Position numbers and translations under genes: made by a program
Part shown: in pieces, positions 1 through 8,167 of the stretch
How positions within the stretch are numbered: position 1 is the first letter of the stretch
How the letters are laid out: each line of letters begins with the position of its first letter
Assembly (NCBI GenBank): GCA_002729765.1
Contig: PBYV01000024.1
Span: 1-59,864 of the forward strand
From: Acidimicrobiaceae bacterium
GTDB taxonomy: Bacteria > Actinomycetota > Acidimicrobiia > Acidimicrobiales > MedAcidi-G1
DNA: 59,864 nucleotides
Direction of reading: 5' to 3'
The notes under the pieces: generated by a model
What the model was told of the DNA's origin: nothing
What the model saw: the letters and a program-made list of their open reading frames with translations, nothing else
The model's database searches: none

Positions 1-690
1 GTCAATTGCTTTAGTAACGACTGTCTGGGTTGATGAAGTCGAAAGATACACATTTTTTACATTTTCTGGAACGTCACTTTCACTTGTTAAAAGAAATCTG
101 GTTCCCATTGCTATTCCGGAAGCCCCCCATGCCAAAGCAGCCGCTAGTCCTCTTCCGTCTGTGAATCCTCCTGCTGCAATTACAGGAATTTTGACTGAGT
201 CAATCACTTGCGGTATTAAAAGTGAAGTCGGGATGATGCCTGTATGACCTCCTCCTTCAGAGCCTTGTGCGATGACTGCATCAACACCTAACTCAGCTAC
301 CTTTTCTGCGTGTCGCGCAGCTCCAACAGTAGGTATAACTATCACATCTGCTTCTTTTAGACGCTCAACTATTCGTTGCGTGGGTGCTTGTGCAAATGAA
401 GCTACTGGAACCTGAGAGTCGATTAAATGTTCAATTCTAGATTCGATGTCAAAGGCGTCTGTTCTGAGATTAACGCCAAAAGGGCTATCTGTATTCTTTC
501 TAATTTCTTCAATTGCTTTAACCATTTCTTCAAAAGTCAGTGTTGCGGCTGCGAGTATTCCAAGAGCGCCAGCTTGACAGGTAGCTATAACTAAACTCGG
601 ACCTGCGACCCAACCCATACCAGTTTGAACTATCGGGTATTTAACTCCGGTTAGTTCACAAAAATTCGTGTTTAATCTCTTGTCGCTCAT
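1..690 (-). CDS. ipdC: IpdC-like nitronate monooxygenase family flavoprotein (3' end cut by window)
   Basis: The frame opens with ATG at 690 (MSDKRLNTNFCELTGVKYPI) and runs without a stop off the left edge, so about 230 N-terminal residues are visible. The sequence is that of the 2-nitropropane dioxygenase/nitronate monooxygenase TIM-barrel family: an N-terminal PIVQTGMGWVAGP segment, the AQGSEGGGHTG phosphate-binding loop and the IPVIAAGGFTDGRG strand that hold FMN. In Mycobacterium a member of this family, IpdC, works with IpdF on the CoA-linked C/D-ring steroid intermediate. The IpdC assignment rests mainly on position: its ATG overlaps the ipdB stop as ATGA, and ipdB and ipdA lie immediately upstream in the same order as in Mycobacterium. 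The family level is secure; the exact substrate is inferred. Confidence 0.82.
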   Translation of the reverse strand, partial: MSDKRLNTNFCELTGVKYPIVQTGMGWVAGPSLVIATCQAGALGILAAATLTFEEMVKAIEEIRKNTDSPFGVNLRTDAFDIESRIEHLIDSQVPVASFAQAPTQRIVERLKEADVIVIPTVGAARHAEKVAELGVDAVIAQGSEGGGHTGIIPTSLLIPQVIDSVKIPVIAAGGFTDGRGLAAALAWGASGIAMGTRFLLTSESDVPENVKNVYLSTSSTQTVVTKAID

Positions 691-1454
691 TTTTTAACGA
701 ATTCTGATTTACGTAAACTATGCGGATCAATTACTTCTCTGATGAGTTTTAATTCTTCTTTTGTTGGTATTCGGGTCTCTTCAATTCCGTCTGGTATTAA
801 CAGTTCGAATCCAGTGGAAGTAACTATTTCATCAATCGTCACATCAGGATGATTGGAAACTAGCTGCATACGTTTCTCTGAATTTGAGAAATTAAAAACA
901 CCTAGATTCGAAACGATTTTACGGATTTCGTGGTTCTGCTGTATTTCATTTGAAAGCTGAGAAATTCTGTCATATCCCGGGCCTGACACAATGTCGACTT
1001 TTTGAACAAAGCTGCGGGTGGAATGATTTGGTATCCAATAACTTGTCGTGTTGTTTACCAGATTTCCTGGAGCTCCGCGTAGCCCTAAGAGTTGAGCTTT
1101 AGGTTTTTTCCAGTCTCCAATTGCAGCAAAATTTTGGTTGCCATGCGGATCTATCTGGCTTGCACCCATGACTATATGGCGGCGACCTGACCAAACAATG
1201 TCGAAAAGATCCCGATACGGCATCCATGCTTCCACTAATTTTTCTGCATTTGGTTCGCCAATGGGAATGGTATTTGCAGCCAGAACAGAAACTGTGTCTG
1301 TCATTACCATGGCGGGTTCAAATGTGGCTTTAGCTAAACGTCCTGCTATCACAGGAATATTCCCTATGGGGTTGCATAGGATCTCGCCATCCCCTCGGAA
1401 GCTGTCAGCAATTGCAGTGACGCATATTTCATCGATTGTTGCATCATTAGCCAT
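687..1454 (-). CDS. ipdB: IpdB, beta subunit of the COCHEA-CoA hydrolase (steroid ring opening)
   Basis: This 255-residue protein has the fold-type signatures of a class I CoA-transferase beta subunit (GPGYDRISQ, LGVFNF, MQLVSNHPDVTIDEI). With IpdA it matches the mycobacterial IpdAB pair, which hydrolyses the last carbocyclic steroid ring rather than transferring CoA. The start ATG at 1454 overlaps the end of ipdA by 8 bases and the TGA stop overlaps the ipdC start by 4, so the three are translationally coupled. Length agrees with known IpdB proteins (about 250 residues). A generic 3-oxoacid CoA-transferase subunit is the alternative, but the close likeness of its partner to IpdA argues against it. 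Confidence 0.85.
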   Translation of the reverse strand: MANDATIDEICVTAIADSFRGDGEILCNPIGNIPVIAGRLAKATFEPAMVMTDTVSVLAANTIPIGEPNAEKLVEAWMPYRDLFDIVWSGRRHIVMGASQIDPHGNQNFAAIGDWKKPKAQLLGLRGAPGNLVNNTTSYWIPNHSTRSFVQKVDIVSGPGYDRISQLSNEIQQNHEIRKIVSNLGVFNFSNSEKRMQLVSNHPDVTIDEIVTSTGFELLIPDGIEETRIPTKEELKLIREVIDPHSLRKSEFVKK

Positions 1455-2340
1455 TTTGACTCTCTTCTATTTGAGTTCTTGAGTCAACTGCTTTTAGGTA
1501 TTCCTGGTGGCTGGTTGCTTCTAGGTATTTTTGTTTAAAGTTTTCCCAACTTTGGGAGTCTTTAGCACTGGCAGCATACTCACTTTGGAAAACCTCATCT
1601 CTATCGTAATCGGGAGGACATTCAGTGAAGTGAGCTCCTCTTGGTGCTTCGATTACACCGTTGACAAACAATCTTGGAATTTTAAGAGTGTGGACACTTC
1701 CTTCTTTCAGAAAGTCTTCGGTAGGAATTATCTTTTCGCAACTCATAAATGTACGTTTAGCTGCTTTTGCGAAAAGATCGTCAAAATACAAATCTGGACC
1801 TAAGAATTGTCCGTTTCCCTGAAGATCTGCTCTATTCATGTGTATAAGTGATACATCAAGGTTTAAAGCAGGTATCGCTACTAGTTCTTCACCTTTTTCT
1901 CCATCGCTCGATTTGTAGGGAGATTCGATTGTCTTTATTTCAGGGTTCATCATGAGCATGTCACTACCCAAGCCAGCTCTTGTTGGGTAAAAAGGCATGC
2001 GATGTGCTGCAGCTAGTAACCCTAAGTAGAAAGCGCCTTCATCCAGTTCACTAGTTTCGATAGTTCCCTCTTGTTTGGCGTTTCTGAAATGAGGTTCTAG
2101 GGGTATTGAATCAAGTGAAACGAAACCATAAATAGCTTTACGGATCTTGCCTGTAGCACAAAGAAGCCCTATATCTGGACCTCCGTAACTTACGATTGTT
2201 AGGTCCTTCAAATTGCTGCGTGCTATTGCTCGAACCAGAGACATGGGTTTTCGACGTGACCCCCAACCACCTATCCCTATAGTCATACCATCTGATAATT
2301 CTTCGATGACTTCCGTTTCGGTCATTTTTTTGTCAATCAC
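1447..2340 (-). CDS. ipdA: IpdA, alpha subunit of the COCHEA-CoA hydrolase (steroid ring opening)
   Basis: The protein matches mycobacterial IpdA (Rv3551) along its length as I recall that sequence: DGMTIGIGGWGSRRKPMSLV near the N-terminus, YGGPDIGLLCATGKIRKAIYGFVSLDS, YFDDLFAKAAKRTF, APRGAHFTECPPDYDRDEVF and a C-terminal YLEATSHQEYLKAV segment. IpdAB hydrolyses a beta-keto ring CoA thioester late in cholesterol C/D-ring catabolism. I chose the GTG start at 2340 over the longer open frame: it gives the same 18 residues before MTIG as the mycobacterial protein, and a TAGCGT -10-like box ends 7 bases before it (2348-2353), fitting a leaderless mRNA. ATG 2325 is the alternative. It heads the ipdA-ipdB-ipdC operon, divergent from the SDR at 2408. 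Confidence 0.9.
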   Translation of the reverse strand: MIDKKMTETEVIEELSDGMTIGIGGWGSRRKPMSLVRAIARSNLKDLTIVSYGGPDIGLLCATGKIRKAIYGFVSLDSIPLEPHFRNAKQEGTIETSELDEGAFYLGLLAAAHRMPFYPTRAGLGSDMLMMNPEIKTIESPYKSSDGEKGEELVAIPALNLDVSLIHMNRADLQGNGQFLGPDLYFDDLFAKAAKRTFMSCEKIIPTEDFLKEGSVHTLKIPRLFVNGVIEAPRGAHFTECPPDYDRDEVFQSEYAASAKDSQSWENFKQKYLEATSHQEYLKAVDSRTQIEESQNG

Positions 2341-2407
2341 AACTTCAACGCTAGAGCAACCCACGCTATGCAACGACCTGAGATACTCTTCTAGTGTGAA
2401 TATCTCT

Positions 2408-3211
2408 ATGAACAAAGCCGAAATCCTTGATTTCTCAGATAAAACGGTGATTGTTACCGGCGGGACTCGTGGTCTTGGAAGAGTTATTTCGGAATATTTT
2501 CTAGACGCTGGAGCAAATGTTGTTACTTGTGCGCGTAATGCACCTGAGAAGCCAATTTTCTCTGAATTGAATAACAAAGAAGCTGTTTTTTTTGAAACTG
2601 ATATAAGGGAGCCTGAAAAAGTTGAATCTTTTATTTCTGAAGTTGTTCAACAATTTGGCCGCATCGATGTACTTATAAACAACGCTGGAGGCGCACCTTC
2701 AGTTAAATCTTCAGATGCTTCACCTCGTTTCAATGAAAAAGTTGTTTCATTGAACCTTTTAGCTTCTATGCACTGTTGCCAATCTGTATTCCCTGTGATG
2801 GCAAAACAAGAAGACAATGGTGTCATAATCAATATCTCTTCAGTCAGTGGAAGTAGGCCCAATCCTGGAGGAATGGCTTACGGAGCTGCTAAAGCTGGTT
2901 TGGATAATTTGAGCAAAACTTTAGCTCACGAGTGGAGTCCAAAAATACGCGTTCTAACTTTGGCTGTTGGACTTATAGAAACTGATGAATCGTCTGACTT
3001 TTATGGTGATGACGAAAAACGTTCAAGGCTGGCTGACCATCTAGCTATGAAGCGTTTAGGGAAACCAGAAGAAATAGCTGATATGTGCATGGTGCTGGCT
3101 TCACCTTTGGCTCGTTGGATGACTGGAACCACTGTTGAAGTTCATGGAGGCGGAGAGAGTCCCTTCTACCTGAAAGAAATTTCTGATACGGGTACTGAAG
3201 AAAACCCGTAA
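2408..3211 (+). CDS. SDR-family oxidoreductase, Rv3549c-like context
   Basis: A 267-residue classical short-chain dehydrogenase: nucleotide-binding TGGTRGLG near residue 18, NNAGG, a catalytic Ser in ISSVSGS and the YGAAK catalytic Tyr/Lys pair, then a C-terminal TGTTVEVHGGG. The open frame extends further upstream, but that part overlaps ipdA; ATG 2408 puts the Rossmann fold right after the N-terminus, and TAGTGT lies 10 bases upstream. It is divergent from ipdA and followed 15 bases later by the metallo-beta-lactamase gene. Mycobacterial ipd clusters also carry two extra SDR genes (Rv3548c, Rv3549c), so a steroid-ring alcohol or ketone substrate is likely, though this cannot be read from the sequence. 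Confidence 0.85.
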   Translation: MNKAEILDFSDKTVIVTGGTRGLGRVISEYFLDAGANVVTCARNAPEKPIFSELNNKEAVFFETDIREPEKVESFISEVVQQFGRIDVLINNAGGAPSVKSSDASPRFNEKVVSLNLLASMHCCQSVFPVMAKQEDNGVIINISSVSGSRPNPGGMAYGAAKAGLDNLSKTLAHEWSPKIRVLTLAVGLIETDESSDFYGDDEKRSRLADHLAMKRLGKPEEIADMCMVLASPLARWMTGTTVEVHGGGESPFYLKEISDTGTEENP

Positions 3212-3226
3212 TATTTTTGAATCAAC

Positions 3227-4156
3227 ATGGCACCCGTCTTTCTTACTGAAGAATCGCCAACCTATGGGGTGGTGCAATCTGTTTCACCTCTGGTAAGGAG
3301 GATCGTTGCAAAAAATCCTTCTAAATTTACTTATCACGGAACCGGTACTTACATCGTTGGAGATCCTGCTGGTAGCGAACTGGCTGTAATAGACCCAGGT
3401 CCTCGTGATGATGCACATCTGGCCGCTCTTTTAGATGCCATAGGAAACAAAAATGTGAGTCATATTTTAGTTACGCACACACATCCTGATCACTCTCCTG
3501 CTGCCGCTAGCCTCTCTGAAATTACTTCAGCTCCTACATATGGGTTCGGAAAACATCCACTGGCAGCTACTAAAACGTCCGATGATCTTGATGAGGCGCA
3601 GCAAGATGATATTGAAGGCAAGGGTGATACAGATTTTGTTCCTGATGTCGAAATTGGAAACGGTGATGTGATCGTAGGTGAAAGTTTCACTTTTGAAGCT
3701 CTTCATACACCGGGGCACATCTCTAACCATTTATGTTTTTCTTTGGAAGAGGAATCTACTTTGTTTACTGGCGATCATGTTATGGGATGGTCAACGACTG
3801 TGATTCCAGCTCCAGATGGAAATCTCTCTCATTATCTTTCTAATTTACATCGTCTTCTTGAGCGGTCTGAGACGACTTACCGACCTACGCACGGTCCCGC
3901 TATTGAGAATCCTCTTCCTTTTGTTAATTCTCTAATTAAGCACCGAGAGGAACGAACGAATCAAATAATTGCTGCTATCAACAAGGAACCCAAGACAGTT
4001 AAAGAGTTAGTTAACGACATGTATTCTGATGTTGATGAAAGCCTGCACAAAGCAGCCGGTAGTTCTGTATATGCGCATCTATTAGACCTTGCTCGTATTG
4101 GTGTTGTCTCAGCGGAGCCTGATTTCCACATAAACGCTGAATGGAGAGTTAAGTAA
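3227..4156 (+). CDS. Metallo-beta-lactamase fold hydrolase with C-terminal winged helix (LACTB2-like)
   Basis: The 309-residue protein has the metal-binding motif THTHPDH (H84, H86, D88, H89), the HTPGHIS histidine and the FTGDHVMGW aspartate of the metallo-beta-lactamase superfamily. The last 80 residues (IIAAINKEPKTVKELVNDMY and on) look like the BLACT_WH winged-helix tail found in LACTB2-type hydrolases. It follows the SDR at 2408 by 15 bases, so the two are probably co-transcribed. The family includes RNases and thioesterases; in this neighbourhood a CoA-thioester or lactone hydrolase for ring-cleavage products is conceivable. The gene ends 5 bases before convergent ipdF. Confidence 0.82.
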   Translation: MAPVFLTEESPTYGVVQSVSPLVRRIVAKNPSKFTYHGTGTYIVGDPAGSELAVIDPGPRDDAHLAALLDAIGNKNVSHILVTHTHPDHSPAAASLSEITSAPTYGFGKHPLAATKTSDDLDEAQQDDIEGKGDTDFVPDVEIGNGDVIVGESFTFEALHTPGHISNHLCFSLEEESTLFTGDHVMGWSTTVIPAPDGNLSHYLSNLHRLLERSETTYRPTHGPAIENPLPFVNSLIKHREERTNQIIAAINKEPKTVKELVNDMYSDVDESLHKAAGSSVYAHLLDLARIGVVSAEPDFHINAEWRVK

Positions 4157-4161
4157 AAAAT

Positions 4162-4947
4162 CTAAGGATGCTGGCTTGAAACTGAAATGACTTCGCCCGT
4201 CATGTAGGAGGAGTAGTCACTAGCTAAGAAAACCATGACATTTGCTACTTCCCAGGGTTCTGCGGCACGTCCTAAGGCTTCTCGCTCTATCAAAGAATCT
4301 ATTAGTTCCTGGTTGCTAGATTTTGCAAGATTTGGATGCATCGCCAGACTCGGTGCTACGCAATTAACTCGAATGTCATATTCAGCCGCTTCGATCGCGA
4401 CACATCGTGTAAGTGCCATGACACCTGCTTTCGCTGCCGCGTAGTGAGACTGGCCTGTTTGTGCACGCCATCCTAAAACCGAAGCGTTATTTATTATCAC
4501 CCCTGCTTTTTTCTCCTGCATTTTTTTCAATGCTGCTCTTGTGCATCGCATTGTTCCATTTAGTGTCACGTCAACAACTCGCGACCATTCTTCATCATCC
4601 ATTTCAACTAACAAGCTTTGAGCTCCTAAACCTGCGTTGTTAATTAAGACGTCGAGTTTTCCGTATTGTTCTATCGTTTTGTCAAACAAATTCTGCACTT
4701 GTTTTTCTTCTGTCACATCACACACGATTGAAAGAGGTCTCTCTCCATTGATCTGGCTTAATGCATCACAAGTGGCTTCAAGTCTTTTTTCATGAAAATC
4801 AGAAATGATTACAGTGGCTCCTTCTTCAATGCAGCGTCGTGCCACTGCGGAACCGATTCCAGTTCCCGCAGCAGCGGTTACAACCACCACTTTCCCTTCT
4901 AAGAGATTGTGGCTTTCTACATAATTTGGGGGAGTTTTAGTTGCCAT
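4162..4947 (-). CDS. ipdF: IpdF, steroid-ring hydroxyl/keto SDR
   Basis: This 261-residue SDR matches mycobacterial IpdF (Rv3559c) very closely as I recall it: LLEGKVVVVTAAAGTGIGSA, LINNAGLG, VIINNASVLGWRAQTGQSHY, YAAAKAGVMALTRC, GRAAEPWEV and a C-terminal YMTGEVISVSSQHP. The unusual AAAGTGIG cofactor loop in place of TGxxxGIG is shared. IpdF interconverts the 5-hydroxy and 5-oxo forms of the CoA-bound C/D-ring intermediate and acts with IpdC. It lies 18 bases downstream of the SDR at 4966-5880, so the two form an operon. Together with ipdA, ipdB and ipdC it makes the steroid-ring assignment of this block strong. Confidence 0.92.
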   Translation of the reverse strand: MATKTPPNYVESHNLLEGKVVVVTAAAGTGIGSAVARRCIEEGATVIISDFHEKRLEATCDALSQINGERPLSIVCDVTEEKQVQNLFDKTIEQYGKLDVLINNAGLGAQSLLVEMDDEEWSRVVDVTLNGTMRCTRAALKKMQEKKAGVIINNASVLGWRAQTGQSHYAAAKAGVMALTRCVAIEAAEYDIRVNCVAPSLAMHPNLAKSSNQELIDSLIEREALGRAAEPWEVANVMVFLASDYSSYMTGEVISVSSQHP

Positions 4948-4965
4948 AATCAGATCCTAGATCAC

Positions 4966-5880
4966 CTAGGCATTGCCCTGTTCTGTCTTTTCAGCCATTT
5001 CTTTCATTCGTCTCTCCAAATCTGCGAATAATGGGAGTTCTTCAACGCCTATATCAGCATCTAATCGTTCAACTATTTCCTCGATTGAAAAGGCTTCTCC
5101 ATCATTAGCAGTCATTTCCCTTACTTCAGCAGGTTGATTCCATACCGCTATTCGCTTTCCGGTGCATGTATATATCTGAGCTGTTATATCTTTGGCTGCG
5201 TCTGAAAGTAAGAATGCTGCTAATGGTGCAATATCTTCTGGTGCTCCTGCTTCTATTTCAAAAGGAACGTTTTCTGACATTCGGGTCATTGCAGCGGGTG
5301 CTATACAGTTTGCGTTCACCCCGTATCTCTTTAGAGCAAAAGCTGCACTTTTTGTAAGAGATATGACTCCACCTTTTGCGGCCGAATAGTTTGGTTGAGC
5401 TGTTGAAGCAACAAAAGCTCCTGAGGTGAAACCAAGGATACTTCCCCCTCCTTCTTGTTTACGCATTACAGCAGAGGCTGCTCTGTAAACGTTGAAATGA
5501 CCTCTGAGATGAACTCTTACGACATCGTCGAATTCTTCATCTGTCATGTTAAATAGCATTCTTTCGCGCAGGATTCCTGCAGCGCATGCGACTCCGTCGA
5601 TTCGCCCCCAGGCTTCAATGGCAGTTTCAACTATTCGTTGGCCTACTTCTGATTCTGAAACATCACCAGCTACAGCAATTGCATTTCCACCTAATTCCTT
5701 AATTTGATCTACGACTTCATCAGCCACAGCGCTTGAAGGAGCAGACCCATCTAGTTCTACCCCGTAGTCAGCAACAACTACGTTTGCCCCTTCTCTTGCA
5801 CAAAGAATGGCGACAGAACGTCCTATTCCATTCCCGGCTCCTGTTACTGCAATATTTTTACCTGAAAGATGACCAGTCAC
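4966..5880 (-). CDS. SDR-family oxidoreductase, Rv3548c-like (17-beta-HSD4 type)
   Basis: A 304-residue SDR with TGAGNGIG cofactor loop, the long VVVADYGVELDGSAPSSAVA insertion typical of 17-beta-hydroxysteroid dehydrogenase type 4-like enzymes, and the YSAAKGG catalytic motif. The C-terminus has an extra ~50-residue tail (FSIEEIVERLD...). Length matches my memory of mycobacterial Rv3548c (304 residues), a gene of the KstR2 steroid regulon. It begins with GTG at 5880 behind an almost ideal Shine-Dalgarno, AAGGAGG, 4 bases away. It heads a two-gene operon with ipdF. Substrate is inferred; a beta-oxidation 3-hydroxyacyl-CoA dehydrogenase role is equally possible. Confidence 0.85.
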   Translation of the reverse strand: MTGHLSGKNIAVTGAGNGIGRSVAILCAREGANVVVADYGVELDGSAPSSAVADEVVDQIKELGGNAIAVAGDVSESEVGQRIVETAIEAWGRIDGVACAAGILRERMLFNMTDEEFDDVVRVHLRGHFNVYRAASAVMRKQEGGGSILGFTSGAFVASTAQPNYSAAKGGVISLTKSAAFALKRYGVNANCIAPAAMTRMSENVPFEIEAGAPEDIAPLAAFLLSDAAKDITAQIYTCTGKRIAVWNQPAEVREMTANDGEAFSIEEIVERLDADIGVEELPLFADLERRMKEMAEKTEQGNA

Positions 5881-5960
5881 TTTTCCTCCTTAATATATTT
5901 TTTACTAAAAGTTATGCGGCGACACTATCGGAGGTCACCCAATCGGCCTATCGTCGGAGA

Positions 5961-6869
5961 ATGTTATCAGATAAAAAAATTCTAGTTACAGGTGTAACTG
6001 GTCAAATCGGCTTTCCGGTAGCTCGTTTCTTAGCGGAAGAAAATGAGGTTTGGGGGGTTGCTAGGTTTACTAACCAACTGAACAAAGAACGTGTAGAAGA
6101 ACTAGGCATCCACACTTTTACTCTCGATTTAAATTCAAAAGACTACGGAACTCTCCCAACCGATTTCGACCATGTAGTCCATTTAGCAGTTTTTCAAGGA
6201 CCAGTAGCCGATTACGATTTGGCAATTTCGAATAATGCTGAAGCAACGGGAATATTGATGCAACATTGTCGTAGTGCAAAGTCCGTATTAATAGCTTCAA
6301 CTAACTCTGTTTATAAACCCAATGATGACCCTTGGCATCTGCACCATGAAAGTGATCCCTTGGGCGATTCAACCGTTACTCATTCTCCTACCTACGGAAT
6401 CTCTAAAATAAGCCAAGAAGCTGTTGCTAGGACTATGTCTAGGGTTCTTAACCTCCCTACTACTATCGCTCGAATTAATGCAAGCTATGGAGATAACGGG
6501 GGTCTTCCAAAATATCACTGTGAAGCAATAGCAGCTGACAAACCGATAGCGCTCAGAGACTCAGCCCCTTCTCCTTATAGCCCCATCCATGAGATAGATC
6601 TCGCTAATCAGGTTTCACCTCTTCTTGACGCCGCTTCAACTCCCTCTACCATCGTGAACTGGTGTGGAGATGAAGTTGTAACTGCTGAAGACTGGTGTGC
6701 TTTTTTCGGTTCTCTCTTGGGTAAAACTCCACAACTTCTATATGAAAATGTGCCTGGTAGTCAATCAGGAGGCGCAGCAGATCCAAGTTTTAGAAAATCA
6801 ATAACTGGACCATGTAAAATTTCTTGGATGGATGGAATGGCGAGTTTTGCAGAACATCATGTCAAATAA
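5961..6869 (+). CDS. NAD-dependent epimerase/dehydratase family protein
   Basis: The 302-residue protein has an extended-SDR fold: VTGVTGQIG dinucleotide loop near residue 10, a VVHLAVFQG strand and the YGISK Tyr/Lys pair. The C-terminal half (INASYGDNGG, EIDLANQV) is the substrate-binding part. The start is ATG 5961, which puts the Rossmann motif at the N-terminus; a TATCGT box ends 6 bases before it, consistent with a leaderless transcript. It is divergent from the SDR at 4966-5880. Substrate is unknown: sugar-nucleotide epimerase, 3-beta-hydroxysteroid dehydrogenase-like and aldehyde reductase relatives exist, and the surrounding steroid genes make the second possible. Confidence 0.78.
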   Translation: MLSDKKILVTGVTGQIGFPVARFLAEENEVWGVARFTNQLNKERVEELGIHTFTLDLNSKDYGTLPTDFDHVVHLAVFQGPVADYDLAISNNAEATGILMQHCRSAKSVLIASTNSVYKPNDDPWHLHHESDPLGDSTVTHSPTYGISKISQEAVARTMSRVLNLPTTIARINASYGDNGGLPKYHCEAIAADKPIALRDSAPSPYSPIHEIDLANQVSPLLDAASTPSTIVNWCGDEVVTAEDWCAFFGSLLGKTPQLLYENVPGSQSGGAADPSFRKSITGPCKISWMDGMASFAEHHVK

Positions 6870-6927
6870 GTTTTACTGCTATAACAGAGAAAGGTTTTAG
6901 GTTTCTCAAGGAGTTTTGATTCCTTGA

Positions 6928-7398
6928 TTGGAAAGCGATCTTATGGACATTAACCATGTTGTTGACAGGCTTGAAATAACAGATTTTTTTTCGCGCTACG
7001 CGCGTGCCGTGGATACTCGGGATTGGGATCTTTATAGAACCTTGTTTACAAAAGATGCACACATCGACTATTCATCTTCGGGTGGCTCCGTTGGCAATTT
7101 AGAAGAAACTGTTTCTTTTTTGTCAAAAGCTTTAGACATGTTTGAAATGTCTCAACATCTCGTCACCAATATCGAAGTTTTAGCGAAGAAAGAAAATGAA
7201 GCTGATGTTCTTGCACTTTTCAATAACCCAATGCGTCTAAACGGAGGAGAAATCTGGTTTGTGGGTGGGAAATATAGACATGAACTGATCCGCTCAGACT
7301 CAGGTTGGAAAAGTAGAAAACTGATCGAAGAAACTCTTTGGTTCGATAGATCTCCTTTCGGTGATCCCACTGAAGACAATTTAGAGAAAAAGGAATGA
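6928..7398 (+). CDS. SnoaL/NTF2-like fold protein
   Basis: About 156 residues of the alpha+beta NTF2-like barrel: an N-terminal helix (VVDRLEITDFFSRYARAVD), a DWDLYRTLFTKDAHIDY strand-turn that carries the usual Asp, and a C-terminal beta-sheet (GGKYRHELIRSDSGWKSRKL). This superfamily includes ketosteroid isomerases, scytalone dehydratase and limonene epoxide hydrolase, so a hydratase or isomerase role in the neighbouring catabolic block is plausible but unproven. The start is uncertain: TTG 6928 follows AAGGAG by 14 bases, while ATG 6943 is the first AUG. The Nudix gene follows after 6 bases. Confidence 0.75.
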   Translation: MESDLMDINHVVDRLEITDFFSRYARAVDTRDWDLYRTLFTKDAHIDYSSSGGSVGNLEETVSFLSKALDMFEMSQHLVTNIEVLAKKENEADVLALFNNPMRLNGGEIWFVGGKYRHELIRSDSGWKSRKLIEETLWFDRSPFGDPTEDNLEKKE

Positions 7399-7404
7399 CT
7401 TTCT

Positions 7405-8145
7405 TTGGTAGATAATCGTGATGAAAGTCGTTACAAGAAATGGGAATCAGATCATGAGGAACGAGGAACGAGTGAGCTGATACCTGCTGCAACTGTTGTA
7501 ATAATGAGAGATTCCGAATCCGGTATTGAACTTTTAATGCTTCGAAAGAATTCTAAAGTCGCTTTTGGAGGTATGTGGGTTTTCCCTGGGGGCAAAATTG
7601 ATGAAACGGACAAGGTTATTGACTCCGATGGGGCTCTTAATGAATTAGCAACAGCTACGAATGCTGCTGTAAGAGAGACTTTCGAAGAGGCAGCCGTTTC
7701 TGTTTCTCAAGAAAACTTGTTTTGGTTTTCGCATTGGGTTCCACCAGCTATAACTCCTAAAAGATTTTCTACATACTTTTTCGCAACGAAACTACTGGAT
7801 GGTGATGAAGTCATTATTGATGACTCTGAAATCATTGAACACAATTGGTTCCATCCTGATGAAGCCATCAGCTTGCGTGATGCCGGTGAGATAGAACTAG
7901 CGCCACCTACTTGGGTGACTTTGAATCTTCTTATTCCTTTTACAAATGCTGAAGATGCTTTAAATGCGCTCGACGTCAAGGATCCGATGTTCTATGAAAC
8001 GCATATTGCTCAATCAGCGAAAGGACCAGTAGCAATGTGGTTTGGAGATGCAGGTTATGAAAAAACCGATCCTGATATAGCCGGAGAACGCCATAGGTTG
8101 ACGATGACTAGAGATGGTTACCACTTTGAACAATCAAACAGCTAG
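7405..8145 (+). CDS. Nudix hydrolase, NUDT19-like (probable CoA diphosphatase type)
   Basis: The 246-residue protein begins TSELIPAATVVIMRDSESG and LLMLRKNSKVAFGGMWVFPG, then has a Nudix box split by an insertion: GGKIDETD, about 20 residues, then AAVRETFEEAAVSV with the REXXEE metal-binding core. That insertion is typical of the NUDT19 branch, several of which cleave CoA and acyl-CoA. It starts with TTG at 7405 behind AAAGGA 10 bases upstream and is 6 bases from the SnoaL-like gene. A CoA-turnover role would suit a block of CoA-thioester enzymes; the substrate is inferred from family only. Confidence 0.82.
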   Translation: MVDNRDESRYKKWESDHEERGTSELIPAATVVIMRDSESGIELLMLRKNSKVAFGGMWVFPGGKIDETDKVIDSDGALNELATATNAAVRETFEEAAVSVSQENLFWFSHWVPPAITPKRFSTYFFATKLLDGDEVIIDDSEIIEHNWFHPDEAISLRDAGEIELAPPTWVTLNLLIPFTNAEDALNALDVKDPMFYETHIAQSAKGPVAMWFGDAGYEKTDPDIAGERHRLTMTRDGYHFEQSNS

Positions 8146-8155
8146 CTCTCTAACC

Positions 8156-8161
8156 TAATAT
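8156..8161 (+). promoter_or_regulatory. -10 box TAATAT, leaderless promoter of ctpE-like gene
   Basis: TAATAT lies 6 bases before the ATG at 8168 and no Shine-Dalgarno sequence is present. In actinobacteria a TANNNT box this close to a start codon usually places the transcription start on the first base of the codon. Confidence 0.55.
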
Positions 8162-8167
8162 TTACTT

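Noticed and set aside
2341-2577. N-terminal extension of IpdA to 2577
   Set aside because: The extra 79 residues are the antisense of the divergent SDR start and have no likeness to IpdA; the GTG at 2340 fits both homology and promoter spacing.
4950-4975. CCTAG...CCTAGG symmetry between the two SDR genes
   Set aside because: Too short and within an 18-base intercistronic gap of a same-strand operon; no promoter or terminator features.
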